Assembly (NCBI GenBank): GCA_023853785.1
Contig: JAJIRX010000274.1
Span: forward strand, 1 to 28,841
Length of the DNA stretch: 28,841 nucleotides
Direction: 5' to 3'
Source: Psilocybe azurescens
Lineage: Eukaryota > Basidiomycota > Agaricomycetes > Agaricales > Agrocybaceae
Below the pieces are notes generated by a model, which saw only the letters and a program-made list of their open reading frames with translations, ran no database searches and was not told where the DNA came from. The translations under genes were made by a program, and so were the position numbers. This document shows positions 10,920-20,044 of the stretch, piece after piece. Numbering within the stretch: the first letter of the stretch is position 1; each line of letters opens with the position of its first letter.

Positions 10920-11690
10920 CGTGGTGGTATCCGTCGGTGCCGTCCTCGCGGGTTGTCCTCGTCCTTGCCCTCGCCGTCCCTCGCCATCCGTCCACGTCCT
11001 CGTACTCGCCGTACTTCGCCCCTCGCCGCCCGTCTCGTCCTCGCTGCCGTACTCGCCCTCGCCGTCGTCCTTGCCCTCGCTGTCGTCCTCGTCCCCGCCG
11101 TCGTCCTCGCCCTCGCCGCCCGTACTCGCCCTCGCCGCCCGTACTCGCCCTCGCCGTTGTCCTCGCCCTCGCCGTTGTCCTCGTCCCCGCCGGCCGTACC
11201 GCCCTCGCTGTCGTTCTCGCCCTCGCCGCCGTACTCGCCCTCGCTGTCGTTTCGTCCCCGCCGCCCGTACTTCGCCCTCGCTGTCGTTTCTCGCCCCTCG
11301 CCGCCGTACTCGCCCTCGCTGTCGTCCTCGCCCTCGCTGTCGTCCTCGCCCTCGCTGTCGTTTCGCCCTCGCCGGCCGTACTTCGCCCTCGCTGTCGTCC
11401 TCGCCCTCGCCGTTGTCATCGTCCCTGGCCGCCCTCGCTGTCGTTCTCGCCCTCGCCGCCGTTACTCGCCCTCGCGTCGTCCTCGCCCTCGCTGTCGTCC
11501 TCGTCCCCGCCGCCGTCCTCGCCCTCGCTGTCGTTTCTCGCCCCTCGCCGGCCGTACTCGCCCTCGCCGTCGCTCCCTCGCCCCTCGCTGTCGTCCCTCG
11601 TCCCCGCCGCCGTCCTCGCCCTCGCCGTCGTCCTTGCCCTCGCTGTCGTCCTGGTCCACGCCGGTGTCTTGATCCTCACCGTCGTGGTCG
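10920..11690. repeat. GC-rich minisatellite, 18-bp-based unit
   Basis: Plus strand shows repeats of CCTCGCCCTCGCTGTCGT and variants. On the minus strand the unit can be read as an Asp-Asp-Ser-Glu-Gly-Glu repeat. Because the unit is a multiple of 3 and stop-poor, long frames stay open in several frames on both strands, so open frames alone do not show coding. Related CGTCGT- and CCTCGT-rich sequence continues on each side (about 10700-10920 and 11690-11880). Confidence 0.85.
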
Positions 11691-12075
11691 TGGTCCTAGC
11701 CGTCGTCCTAGCCGTCGTCCTCGTGGTCCCTCGCGGTCCTCGCCCTCGCCCTCGCGGTCCTCGTCGTGGTCCTCGTCCGCTCCTCGTCCGCGTCCTCGTC
11801 CGCTCCTCGTTGTCGCTGTCGCAGTCGTCCTCGTCCTCGTCGGTGTGGCTGTCGCGGTCGTTCTTGTCCTCTGTCGCGTCGGGTTGGCTCTCGCCTGGCT
11901 CCGACCGACGAGGCGGTGGTGGTGGTGGTGGAAGGAAAAAGGGTTGGGGTCGGAATTAACAACGGACCGACGTGGCATCAACATGTCACGCACGCGTTGT
12001 TGTGTGTGACGTGCCGAGTAGTGCCGAGAATTTCGGCACCGCTATGTATTTAACTAATTCTATTATTTTTCATAA

Positions 12076-12158
12076 GCCTTTGTGGCTCAGTTGGTTTATC
12101 CCGTTTGCGTTTGGCATTCTCCGATGCCCGAGTTCAATTCTCGTTAGTGTCTTTTTTT
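12076..12158 (+). ncRNA. tRNA-like Pol III module inside family A copy 1
   Basis: Contains a consensus-perfect A box TGGCTCAGTTGG (12083-12094), a B box AGTTCAATTCT (12131-12141; consensus GGTTCRANTCC) 47-48 bp further on, and a T7 terminator (12152-12158). It can be aligned to a tRNA by D-arm and T-arm, but the acceptor stem (GCCTTTG against TAGTGTC) pairs poorly and the anticodon arm is unclear. It is therefore better called a tRNA-derived, SINE-head-like module than a functional tRNA gene. A diverged second copy with both boxes and an equal-length T7 run lies at 28509-28590 on the minus strand. Confidence 0.7.
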
Positions 12159-12184
12159 CTATACTAGTATAAATTATAATAAAA

Positions 12185-12460
12185 GGACATCCGTTGGACT
12201 TCCATTGGAATTCCGTTGGACTTGTCCGCTGGAATTCCAATGGTCATGTCCGGTGGGATTCCGATGGACTTCCATTGGACTTCTGTTGGTCCTGTCCGGT
12301 CATTTCCAGTGGACAGTCCGCCCGGACAGTCCGTTGGACTTGTAGTCCGGTCGGACTTTCACCGAATCTCACCGGAATCTCACCGGAAAATTTCAGCAGT
12401 CCTAGACCAGAAAAATTCTCATTCTGAATATAGAAAGTCCAACGGAGTCCGACCGGAGTC
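12185..12460. repeat. Right subterminal array of family A copy 1
   Basis: Repeats of TCCGTTGGA, TCCATTGGA, GTCCGGTC and CACCGGAATCT up to the terminal block. The uninterrupted sequence GGACAGTCCGCCCGGACAGT at 12311-12330 is the intact counterpart of the site where a B element has split another family A copy. Confidence 0.85.
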
Positions 12461-12469
12461 CGACCAAAA

Positions 12470-12491
12470 ATGGGGGCTGTGTAAAGACCTC
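12470..12491 (-). repeat. Right terminal inverted repeat of family A copy 1
   Basis: Reads GAGGTCTTTACACAGCCCCC on the minus strand. Conserved as the terminus of the other copies at 13951 and 22142, which argues that GAGGTC is the true end. Confidence 0.8.
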
Positions 12492-12499
12492 AGATTTGG
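12492..12499. repeat. Right target-site duplication of family A copy 1
   Basis: AGATTTGG, identical to 9921-9928, with the matching TC immediately to its left shared with the left flank. Confidence 0.85.
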
Positions 12500-13950
12500 C
12501 AGGTCGGAGAGAGTGTTTGTGCCGAGTGTTGCGAAGAAGTCCTATAAAAAAGTGAAAGAAAAATCAGAACAACAGACAAAAGACCCATCAAGTGTGTGAA
12601 AGAGAGCGAGAGAAAAAGAAAGAAACCCCGACTCACCTCCCCCAAACTCGTCCCCCGCCGTACCAAACCACCAGCTCCCGCATGTCCTGAAACAGCTTGC
12701 GCACCGCAAGGAGCACCTCCACATCCCACGTCTGCATCCTCACCTCTAGTGACTGCACGCTCTTCGGGAGATGCTAGAGGCCACGAAGGGAGCGCTGGGC
12801 AGCTCAAGGGACTCGGTCATCACGACTTTGCGTAAACGCCTGTCCGTGTTCGTGTTTGCGTTTGTGTTTATGTTTTCATCGTTGCCGCCCGTCGACTTCG
12901 ATACCACTCACACCCAAAAATGTCCTTGCAAACGCCAACGGGCCCTCATAGCTCCACACACCCGCCACTGGAATCAACACAGTGCCAACATCCTGCTCCG
13001 AGAAAGTATGCTGTTCCACCACCAGCCGGATCCTCGGGCATCTCCTATTTCCCCTCCCTTTCTCTTGCCCTTGCCCCTGCCCGTACTTAATATATCCGTG
13101 CGCGTGCAGCATCCGACGAAGGCAACGAAGGTGTTGACCAGGTCCCGTCAGCATGGGGATGGTAACGTCTAAGTCTTTGATGTTGTACAACACCCCAGTC
13201 CATATGGCGATCCCACTGCAACTCCAAGGCGCATCTCCACCATCCTCCCATATGTCGCCCCACGCAAACGCCCACGCCCTCCGCCGCTCCCGGCGTCCAA
13301 ACCACCCTCAACTTCTCCAGCCCCCTCGCAAACACCAATCCCATCAGATGGAACGTGTTTCTTTCTTGGTCCCAATCATTCCCGCCCGTGCTCTCCCGCT
13401 ATGAATTCTATCCAGCACGAGCGCCGTGATATCGAGCCGCCCGAACGGGTACTCGGACGGGATGTGCATGTTCGCCGCCCACTCCGCGCGGGACCCGCTT
13501 CTCCACTCGAGGCGCGTCGGCGCTGCTATCATGGGCGCCGCTGTGTTCGACAACGAAGAAGACATAGGATCCAATGACCCCACACGCCACCCGGAGCTCG
13601 AGCGGATGCCCAGTTTGGACTCAGCCAACTCGCGCACCGCCCCGATCTGATCTCTGAACTTATTGGCGAGGGCGGATGTATGTGCAGTTCACGAGGCTGA
13701 GTGTGCGCAGCGCGCGCATGCCGCCCCCCGGACGTAGTATGTGTGCAACGAGACGACCGTGCTGTCGAGCACGAAGCGTGTGCATGCTCAAGCGCAGGAG
13801 CTGGGTGTAGAGTGCGTCGTACAGCCGCATCTTGCGAGTCATCTGTGGGGTCGCATTATCGTACCCAGTCCGTCTGTTAAAAGAGTAGATGAAAAGATGA
13901 AGATGAAGGTGTAACACACATCGAAGTCATAATACCCAGTCCCGAAATCG
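12492..13950 (-). pseudogene. LRR-like (probably F-box/LRR type) host gene, main part, frameshifted
   Basis: Minus-strand coding with LRR-like peptides in order: GGMRALRTLSLVNCTYIR, GLEKLRVVWTPG, VLYNIKDLDVTIPMLTGPG, QSLEVRMQTWDVEVLLAVRK and TLSDLPNL at the family A insertion point. Introns are credible: 62 nt at 13874-13935 (TTTTAACAG acceptor) and 95 nt at 12542-12636 (GTGAGT donor, TTATAG acceptor). The frame slips several times (near 13690, 13400, 13230, 12750 and in the G run near 12655), some at homopolymers, so this is a pseudogene unless the read quality is poor. The spacing and composition resemble the large F-box/LRR families of mushrooms, but the F-box itself is not seen; the 5' end is cut off at 13950 by family A copy 2. 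Confidence 0.6.
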
Positions 13951-13964
13951 GAGGTCTTTACACG

Positions 13965-14445
13965 GCCCCCATTTTTTGGTCGGACTCCGGTCGGACTCCG
14001 TTGGACTTTCTATATTCAGAATGACAAATTTTCTGGTCTAGGACTGCTAAAATTTTCCGGTGAGATTCCGGTGAGATTCGGTGAGATTCCGGTGAAAGTC
14101 TGACTGGACTACAAGTCCAACGGACTGTCCACTGGAAATGACCGGACAGGACCAACGGAAGTCCAATGGAAGTCCATTGGAATCCACTGGACATGACCAT
14201 TGGAATTCCAGTGGACAAGTCCAACGGAATTCCAATGGAAGTCCAACGGATGTCCCAGTACTTTACCATCCCCACACAGTCCATATGGACTCCACTGGAC
14301 TTGCCTATATACTGAGTGTAAAAGGTAAACAGAGTCCAGTGGACTCCAGTGGATTCCACTGCACTTTAGTAGATCTTATACTATACAGTGAATATGGACT
14401 AAAATAACTGTAGTCCACTGTAGTCCACTGGACTTGATACAGTAA
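13965..14445. repeat. Left subterminal array of family A copy 2
   Basis: GTCGGACTCCGGTCGGACTC, then TCCACTGGA-, TCCAATGGA- and TCCAACGGA-type motifs. Over about 300 bp it is the inverted counterpart of 12180-12491, so the two A copies face each other across the LRR-like fragment. Confidence 0.85.
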
Positions 14446-14629
14446 ATAAATTCAATCTTAATATAAATTCAGATTAGTGGAATACAGTATATTAATAACT
14501 ATTTAATACATTACTACATATCTACATGCGAGGGCCAAGACAAAACGAAGAAAAAGCGAATAAAATAAAAAATAAAAAAGGGGGCAGGAGCAGTACTTTA
14601 CCATCGTACATGTCATCCGTCGGGTCGTT

Positions 14630-15200
14630 GGTACCGCGTCTGTCCTTGTCGCTGTCACAGCCACCGTCCGCGTCCTTGTCCTCGTTGCTGTCATCCGCAT
14701 CTTTGTCCTTGTCCCTGTCATCTGCGTCTGCGACCTTGACCTTGACCTTGTCCCTGTCATCCCCATCCATCCTTGTCCCTGTTGCAGCCGCCGTCCGCGT
14801 CCGCGTCCTTGTCCTTGTCCCTGTCATCCGCATCCTCATTGCTGTCGCATCTGCGTCTGCATCCTCATCCCCATCGTCCCCATCCGCTCTTGTCACTGTC
14901 GCAGCCACCGTCTGGCGTCATGCGTCCTGTCCCTGTTGTCCCCATCCGTCTGCGTCCTTGTCCCTGTTGTCCCCATCCGTCTACGCGTCCTTGTCCCTGT
15001 TGTCCCCGTCCAGGTCGTCCCTCGCCCTCACGTCCGGGTCCTCGCCTATGTCTGGGTCCTCGCCTATGTCCTTGTCCAGGTCCTTGCCGTTGCATTCGTG
15101 GTCCTCCTCGTCCGGGTCCTCGTTGTTGCTGTCATTGTCGTTGTTGTTGGCGTGGCCGTCACGGTTGTCGTCATCCTCTGTCGTGTCAGGTTGGTTGTCG
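14630..15200. repeat. Minisatellite of family A copy 2
   Basis: Plus strand has repeats based on GTCCTTGTCCCTGT with variable CCCCATCCGTCTGC inserts. On the minus strand it reads as Asp/Lys/Gly/Arg-rich peptide. It occupies the same relative position as the CCTCGCCCTCGCTGTCGT array of copy 1 but with a different unit, showing rapid turnover of the internal satellite. Confidence 0.8.
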
Positions 15201-15514
15201 CCTGGCTCCGACCGACGAGGTGGTGGTGGTGGTAGTCGGAAGAAAGGTTGGGGTCGTTTATTTGGTCGTTGTTGTGCTGATCGGCTGATGCTGGGCACAC
15301 GTGCATGTCACATGTGCTTGTGAAATTTGACCCCGCGGACTGAACAAAATACAAAATTGTATCCATAGGGAGGCTTTGCTCCCAAGTATATTCAACTATT
15401 ATTTCATTTAATTGTTATTTCATAGAGTTTATTTCCATTGATTTTACTCTTTTATTTTTTTGCAATTAATATTAATAACTAATGATCATACTTCAGATAT
15501 TGCGTTAATTATTG

Positions 15515-15800
15515 CATCCAGTGGACTCCAGTGGATTCAACTGGACTGTGCTAATAAATATATTATTTGTTGTTGTTCAGTGAATATTTAAGCCCCAGTC
15601 CAGTGGACTCCAGTGGACTCCAGTGGACTTGACTGGACTCATAATCCACTGGACTGAGACTGGACTGAAAATTTGGCAGGAGTCCAGTGCAAGTCCAGTG
15701 GACTGCAGTGGACTGCAGTCCAGTTCCAGTCCAGTGGACTGGACAATCTGTCAGCCAGTTTGGCTCAACAGAGAGTCCACTGGAGTCCACTGGAGTCCAT
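15515..15800. repeat. Right subterminal array of family A copy 2
   Basis: TCCAGTGGACTCCAGTGGAC and variants, densest at 15598-15650, mostly in the CCAGTGG/CCACTGG form. Confidence 0.85.
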
Positions 15801-15830
15801 ATGGATTGTGTGGGGGAAAGGAAAGACCTT

Positions 15831-16460
15831 GTGTCAGCTGTCATGTCATCCGTAGGGCAATAAATAAGGATGATTGAACCATTCTTGACGATGTAGCAGA
15901 TGAAATGATAGTGTATGTCGATGTGCTTGGTTTGCATGTGAAAGTTTCCATTGGTGGCAATAGCGATGGCAGATTGACTGTCGCAGTGAAGAGTTGTTGG
16001 AGTGGTTAGTGGACCAAAACTTCTCCAATGAAGTTGCAAAGCCAGATAGCTTCTTTGGCGGCATGTGTTGCTGCAACGTATTTGGCCTCCGTGGTGGATA
16101 GGGTGACAAGCTCTTGTTTGCAAGAGCTCCATGAGACACATCCTCCATCCATGATGAATGCATACCCTGAAATGGCACACCTATGCTCCTGCTATGCCCC
16201 ATCAGCACCTAAATATCCTTCCAACCCTTCCTTTCCTCCTCCAAAAGTTAATCTCCAGTCCTTTGTCCCGAAAAGATAACGGAATACCCATTTGACAGCC
16301 TCCCAATGGCAAATGAAATGTCAGGTCGAGTCCCAACACTGGCATACATCAAAGATCCGATCACCTCACAATACGGAATGTGGCGCATACGAGCAATCTC
16401 GTTCTGCGTAGTCAGGCATTGATCCTTCGTGAACTCCAAGTTCAGGTCCATAGGGATTGA
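15831..16460 (-). pseudogene. Copia RNase H, 3'-truncated
   Basis: Peptides in order are YCEVIGSLMYASVGTRPDIS, then segments of the RNase H fold in shifted frames (GYAFIMDGGCVSWSSCKQEL, TEAKYVAATHA), then CPTDDMTAD. Family members continue with an ILTK-type motif, but here the sequence passes after about 15833 into the end of family A copy 2. No 3' LTR is present. Confidence 0.85.
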
Positions 16461-16535
16461 GAGTGGTTTTGCATCAGCAAAGTTGAATCTTGCAATGATG
16501 GCATCAATGTAGCTGCTTTGCGATGGGCTGACGAT

Positions 16536-17310
16536 TCAGTTCTGGCGGTCTCGTATGACTTGAATACCGAGGAGCCAGCTGATAGGCCCCAAGTCCGTCA
16601 TGGTGTATTTGGCATTGATGCGAACCTTGTACATATTGAGTAAGTCTTGAGATGCTCCGGTGATTGTGCAATCGTCGACGTGGATGGCAAGAATGACGAG
16701 CCCTTGTGGTGTTTTCGCGAAGAAGACCCCATGGTCATATTCAGCACATTGAAACCCGAGGTCGTTGAGAGCGGTGCATAGGGATTTGTACCAGGTACAG
16801 CCTCCCTGTTTGAGGCCGTATAATGCCTTCTTGAGTCGAGCGATGTGTGTGTGAGTGTCAAAGTCAGAGCCGGGTGGTAAAGCCATGCAGATTTCCTCCT
16901 CAAGTTCTCCATTGAGAAATGCACTGTTGAAGTCAAAAACCTCAATAGGCCAGTCCTTACGAAGCGGTGATGGCAAGAATAGTGCATAGACTTGCCATCT
17001 TGGCAACCGGTGCAAAGGTTTCCATGTAGTCGACTCCATAGACTTGGGTAAAGCCATGAGCAATGAGCTGTGCTTTGTATTTCTTGATGCGGCCGGCTGA
17101 GTCCTTCTTGATGCAAAAGACCCACTTGCAACCAACAATGTTCTTGCCAGGTGAGCGTGGAACGACGGTCCAGGTGTTGAGAGAGTCCAATTCCTTCTTC
17201 ATCGCCTCCTCCCACATTGGCCAGTCCGATCTTTCCCTTGCCTCTTCCACAGTCCTCAGATCCAATCCTTCTGCCCCCATCGTCGCAGCCCCCATTGCAA
17301 ATTCCATTCC
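16536..17310 (-). pseudogene. Copia reverse transcriptase (RVT_2)
   Basis: The block begins WEEAMKKELDSLNTWTVVPR and includes CKWVFCIKKDSAGRIKKYKA, FDFNSAFLNGELEEEI, KKALYGLKQGG and the catalytic IHVDDCTITG with the DD pair at 16671-16676. The length and order fit the RVT_2 family. A one-base frameshift near 16965 separates the first 115 residues from the rest, so the enzyme is not made as it stands. Confidence 0.9.
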
Positions 17311-17754
17311 CCCTATTCCCAGCTCTTCTTCGTCATCTACCGCAGCGGCAACCTTGTAGTTCTTGTGACCAGTGTCCTTGTAGTTTACTTGTCCATTTCA
17401 ATAGTCAGGGTTGTTGATAATGTGTCCAGAGTGACGGGGTTCTGCAGGTGGTGGTGTTGGAGGTGGTGGTGTAGGTGATGGAGATTGAGATGTAAGTTCT
17501 GAAGGTGGTTTGACGACATGAGGGTTTGAAATGTCATCAATCTCCCCCCTCAAACGGAGTGTTGTCAGCATTTGAAATGATGGCTTTGTTCATATTGAAC
17601 TTGATGTTGCATTCAATTGAGACGGTGTGCTGAGATGGCCAGTAGATACGATGTGCATGAGTGCTTTCTTCGTCAAACCCAACCCATCTTCCAACATCTG
17701 ACCCCCCTCCAACTTCCCATTATCCTTCTTGTGCACCCAGACTTTCCTTCCCCA

Positions 17755-18999
17755 CTACAGGAGGTTGGCCAAGTTGGATTTGCGACTGGTGAGTGCTTCA
17801 AATGGTGTCAAACCATTGAGAGCTTGTGTCGACGTTCGGTTCTTCAACCAAGTGGCATGCATGATGGCTTCTCCCCATAGATTCTTGGGAAGACTGCTTT
17901 GATGGAGCATGGCGCGCACATGTTTGAGCAGTCGACGATTCAAGGCTTCGGCAATGCCATTGTGTTCGGGGGTGTCATGAGTAGTGAGTCAATGCTCAGT
18001 ACCTTTTGACTTGAGGTGGTCGCAAAATTCGTTGCTGAGATATTCTCCCCACAATCACTGCATAAACATTTGATTTTGGCGCCATGTTGAGTCTCCGCCC
18101 AGGCCTCAAAGTCCTTGTATGCTTGAAAAGTGTTGTCCTTTCCAGCAAGTAGCACAAGTTGGGTGTAACAGGTGCTGTCGTCGGTGAATGATGCATAGTA
18201 CTTCTTGTGTCCGATGGTCTGTGTTTGAGCTGGTCCCCACACATCCGAATGTATCTCATCCCCAAAATTCTCTGCCTGCTTCTCTTCCCTCTCCTTCTTA
18301 ATTGCCTTCTGTGTCATCTTTGCGTACTTGCATGAATCACATGTCCCTATATTTCCCTCATCCACCAGCTCTACCCCACAATTCTCTTCTCCTTCACCAA
18401 CTTTTTCACAGCATCCTGCGAGATGTGACCCATCCTTTGGTGCATCTCCAACAAGGTGACTTGTGTGGTTGGCGTAGCTGCACTGGAAACGGACTCTTTG
18501 TGATCCACGCAATAGAGGCCATTCAAAGTGACATGTATGTGTCCGATCCGAGTTTGCTTGTTGTCGAAAATGCGGCAAAGTTGGAACAGAATAGTGTGGA
18601 GTAACCAGCTGTGGCAATGTGGCTGATTGAGACAATGGTGACTCCCATATTGGGTGCATAGAGGACATCCCTCAGGAGTATGGTGGTGGTGGTGGTGCCA
18701 TTAGGGATCTTGATGCACAGATCGCCTTTCCCAGTGGCATGGAAAACTTCGTTTGTCGGCAGTGATAGGTTGAGAGGCAATGTTGGTAAAGTTGAGTAAG
18801 CGGTTCTTGAACGGTGTCATGTGACATGACGCTCCTGAGTCATACAAGTCACTTTCAGCTTTACGAGTTTCCAATGTTCTATCAAGGCCACACTGGCAAA
18901 CATCGTCTTCTCTGCTTCCTCTAAGTCAGAGTCATCCTCACAGCTGCTCTCTCCATCATCAGAATTTCTTGCAATGGATTCGAGGTCAGGCATAGAGTC
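17755..18999 (-). pseudogene. Copia protease and integrase region
   Basis: Protease: the catalytic DSGA followed by SCHM is at about 18830-18841. Integrase: the zinc-binding part has MHQRMGH followed by CDSC (about 18330-18341), then the catalytic core with HSDVWGP and SFTDDST, and the EHNGIAEALN segment near 17950-17970, giving the DDE set. The downstream part reads MLHQSSLPKNLWGEAIMHAT. These cut the polyprotein and insert the cDNA. Frame changes occur between the blocks, so the gene is disabled. Confidence 0.85.
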
Positions 19000-20044
19000 T
19001 ACATTGTTATATGAGGTAAGATAGCTTTCATCTGATGAGATTGAGGTGGCTGTTACTGATTGGAGTTCAGGCATGGAATCTTCATAGATAGCGATGTGTG
19101 TGGTCGACATTTCGTGTGAGCATGATGGAGGCGAAGACGGTCGGCATTCAGTGGATCGGTATCAGGAATGTGGAATGATTCTGGTAAGTGCTCGAATTCC
19201 ACTTCGGAATTGTTGCTCAATAATGACCAGTCAGTGCTCTCACTGCTGTCATCCTCCCAGTCAGTCATCTCCATCTCGTCATCCTGCACAGCCCATATGC
19301 CATCCTCCTCCTTGGTATCTGCCACTTTTGCCTCAGCCTTCTGGTCGCTCCCTCCACCCTTCCTTCCTTTGGGTCCTTGACCCTCCTTTCCTCCACCTTT
19401 GCCCAACAATCTGCCTTGAAGTGACCTTTCTTCAAGCAGTTGTGGCAAACTTTATCTTCCCCTTCCACCCCCTTTTGACTTCCTCCTTTCACACCTCCAG
19501 CATAGTATGCAGCATCCCCATCCCCATGCCCCTTCCCTTTCTTCTTTGTCAGTTTGCGTCTATCAAAGTTGTCAATGATCAAACTGGTCACGGTATCTGG
19601 GTCGAGTGTGGTTTTCTAAGTTTAGCAGATGCAAGGATGGATGAGAGTGTAGAGTCGTAGATAGAAGGGAGTGAACCAATGAGAATAGAAGCATATTCGT
19701 GATCCTCAAGGTCGACTCCGCTAAAGATGCAAGGCATTCCTTCATATCGGCAAGCTTGTCAAAGTGGGTATGTACATCCTCGGCGTCACCGCACTTGACA
19801 TTCTGAAGCTTTAGCCTCAAGTCAATTCGCGACCATGGTTGAGCAGGTTTCAAAGATATCGGCAATAGTGTCCCAGACGTCTTTTGCTGTCTTCTTAGAT
19901 TTGATTCGGTTGAAAATAGAATCAGGGACAGTGCTAGCAATGCACTGCTTGACGGTGGCTTCAGCGATTTGCCACTTCTCCAAGCAAATTTCATAACTGC
20001 GAGTGATTTGAGCAGTTGTCGGTAATCCAGTGTGCGGGGGCTGG
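19000..20044 (-). pseudogene. Copia gag, C-terminal part with zinc knuckle
   Basis: The minus strand gives a UBN2-type gag with peptides EKWQIAEATVKQCIASTVPD, SKKTAKDVWDTIADIFETCS and LKLQNVKCGDAEDVHTHFDK, spread over more than one frame. A CCHC zinc knuckle CHNCLKKGHFKADC lies at about 19406-19447. Gag forms the particle that packages the element RNA. The 5' end is missing here because family B interrupts it at 20044; upstream codons lie at 26124-26359. Confidence 0.85.

Larger units (their letters stand above)
9929..12491. mobile_element. Family A element, copy 1 (complete, 2.56 kb, non-autonomous)
   Basis: A complete insertion, flanked by a perfect duplication, within coding sequence of the LRR-like gene. 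The ends are inverted: left CTTTACAGTGCCCCCAT, right (reverse complement) CTTTACACAGCCCCCAT. Order inside: left subterminal TCCANTGGA array, AT-rich segment containing a duplicated ~50-bp block, GC-rich minisatellite, GGTGG run, tRNA-like module, right subterminal array. No transposase reading frame is visible, so mobilisation would depend on an enzyme elsewhere. The 8-10 bp duplication fits hAT- or Mutator-type cut-and-paste elements, but the termini do not clearly place it in either. Confidence 0.85.
13951..15830. mobile_element. Family A element, copy 2 (1.88 kb) with non-matching flanks
   Basis: Left end is the canonical GAGGTCTTTACACGGCCCCC at 13951. Right end is a diverged GGGGGAAAGGAAAGACCTT ending at about 15830. 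Inside are left and right TCCANTGGA arrays, an AT-rich segment, a minisatellite and the ACGAGGTGGTGGTGG block also present in copy 1. The tRNA-like module is absent. The left flank is the LRR-like gene, the right flank is copia RNase H coding, and no duplication joins them, so the copy has either recombined with another A copy or suffered a flanking deletion. Confidence 0.75.
15831..20044 (-). mobile_element. Ty1/copia retrotransposon body, truncated at both ends and decayed
   Basis: Domain order on the minus strand is gag, zinc knuckle, protease, integrase, reverse transcriptase, RNase H, which is the copia order. No LTR is adjacent on either side. The 3' end stops abruptly in RNase H at the end of family A copy 2. 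The 5' end stops in gag at a family B copy. The gag N-terminus is displaced to 26124-26359 on the opposite strand. Several frameshifts and stops make it non-functional. Confidence 0.9.

Noticed and set aside
10705..12009. Very long plus-strand reading frames (up to 434 codons) rich in Arg, Pro and Ser, and long acidic minus-strand frames across the same stretch
   Set aside because: The sequence is a GC-rich minisatellite with an 18-bp-based unit that stays open in several frames on both strands; there is no non-repetitive domain, and it lies inside a transposon.
12076..12151. Functional tRNA gene
   Set aside because: Pol III boxes and terminator are good, but the acceptor stem pairs poorly and no clear anticodon arm forms; kept as a tRNA-like module only.
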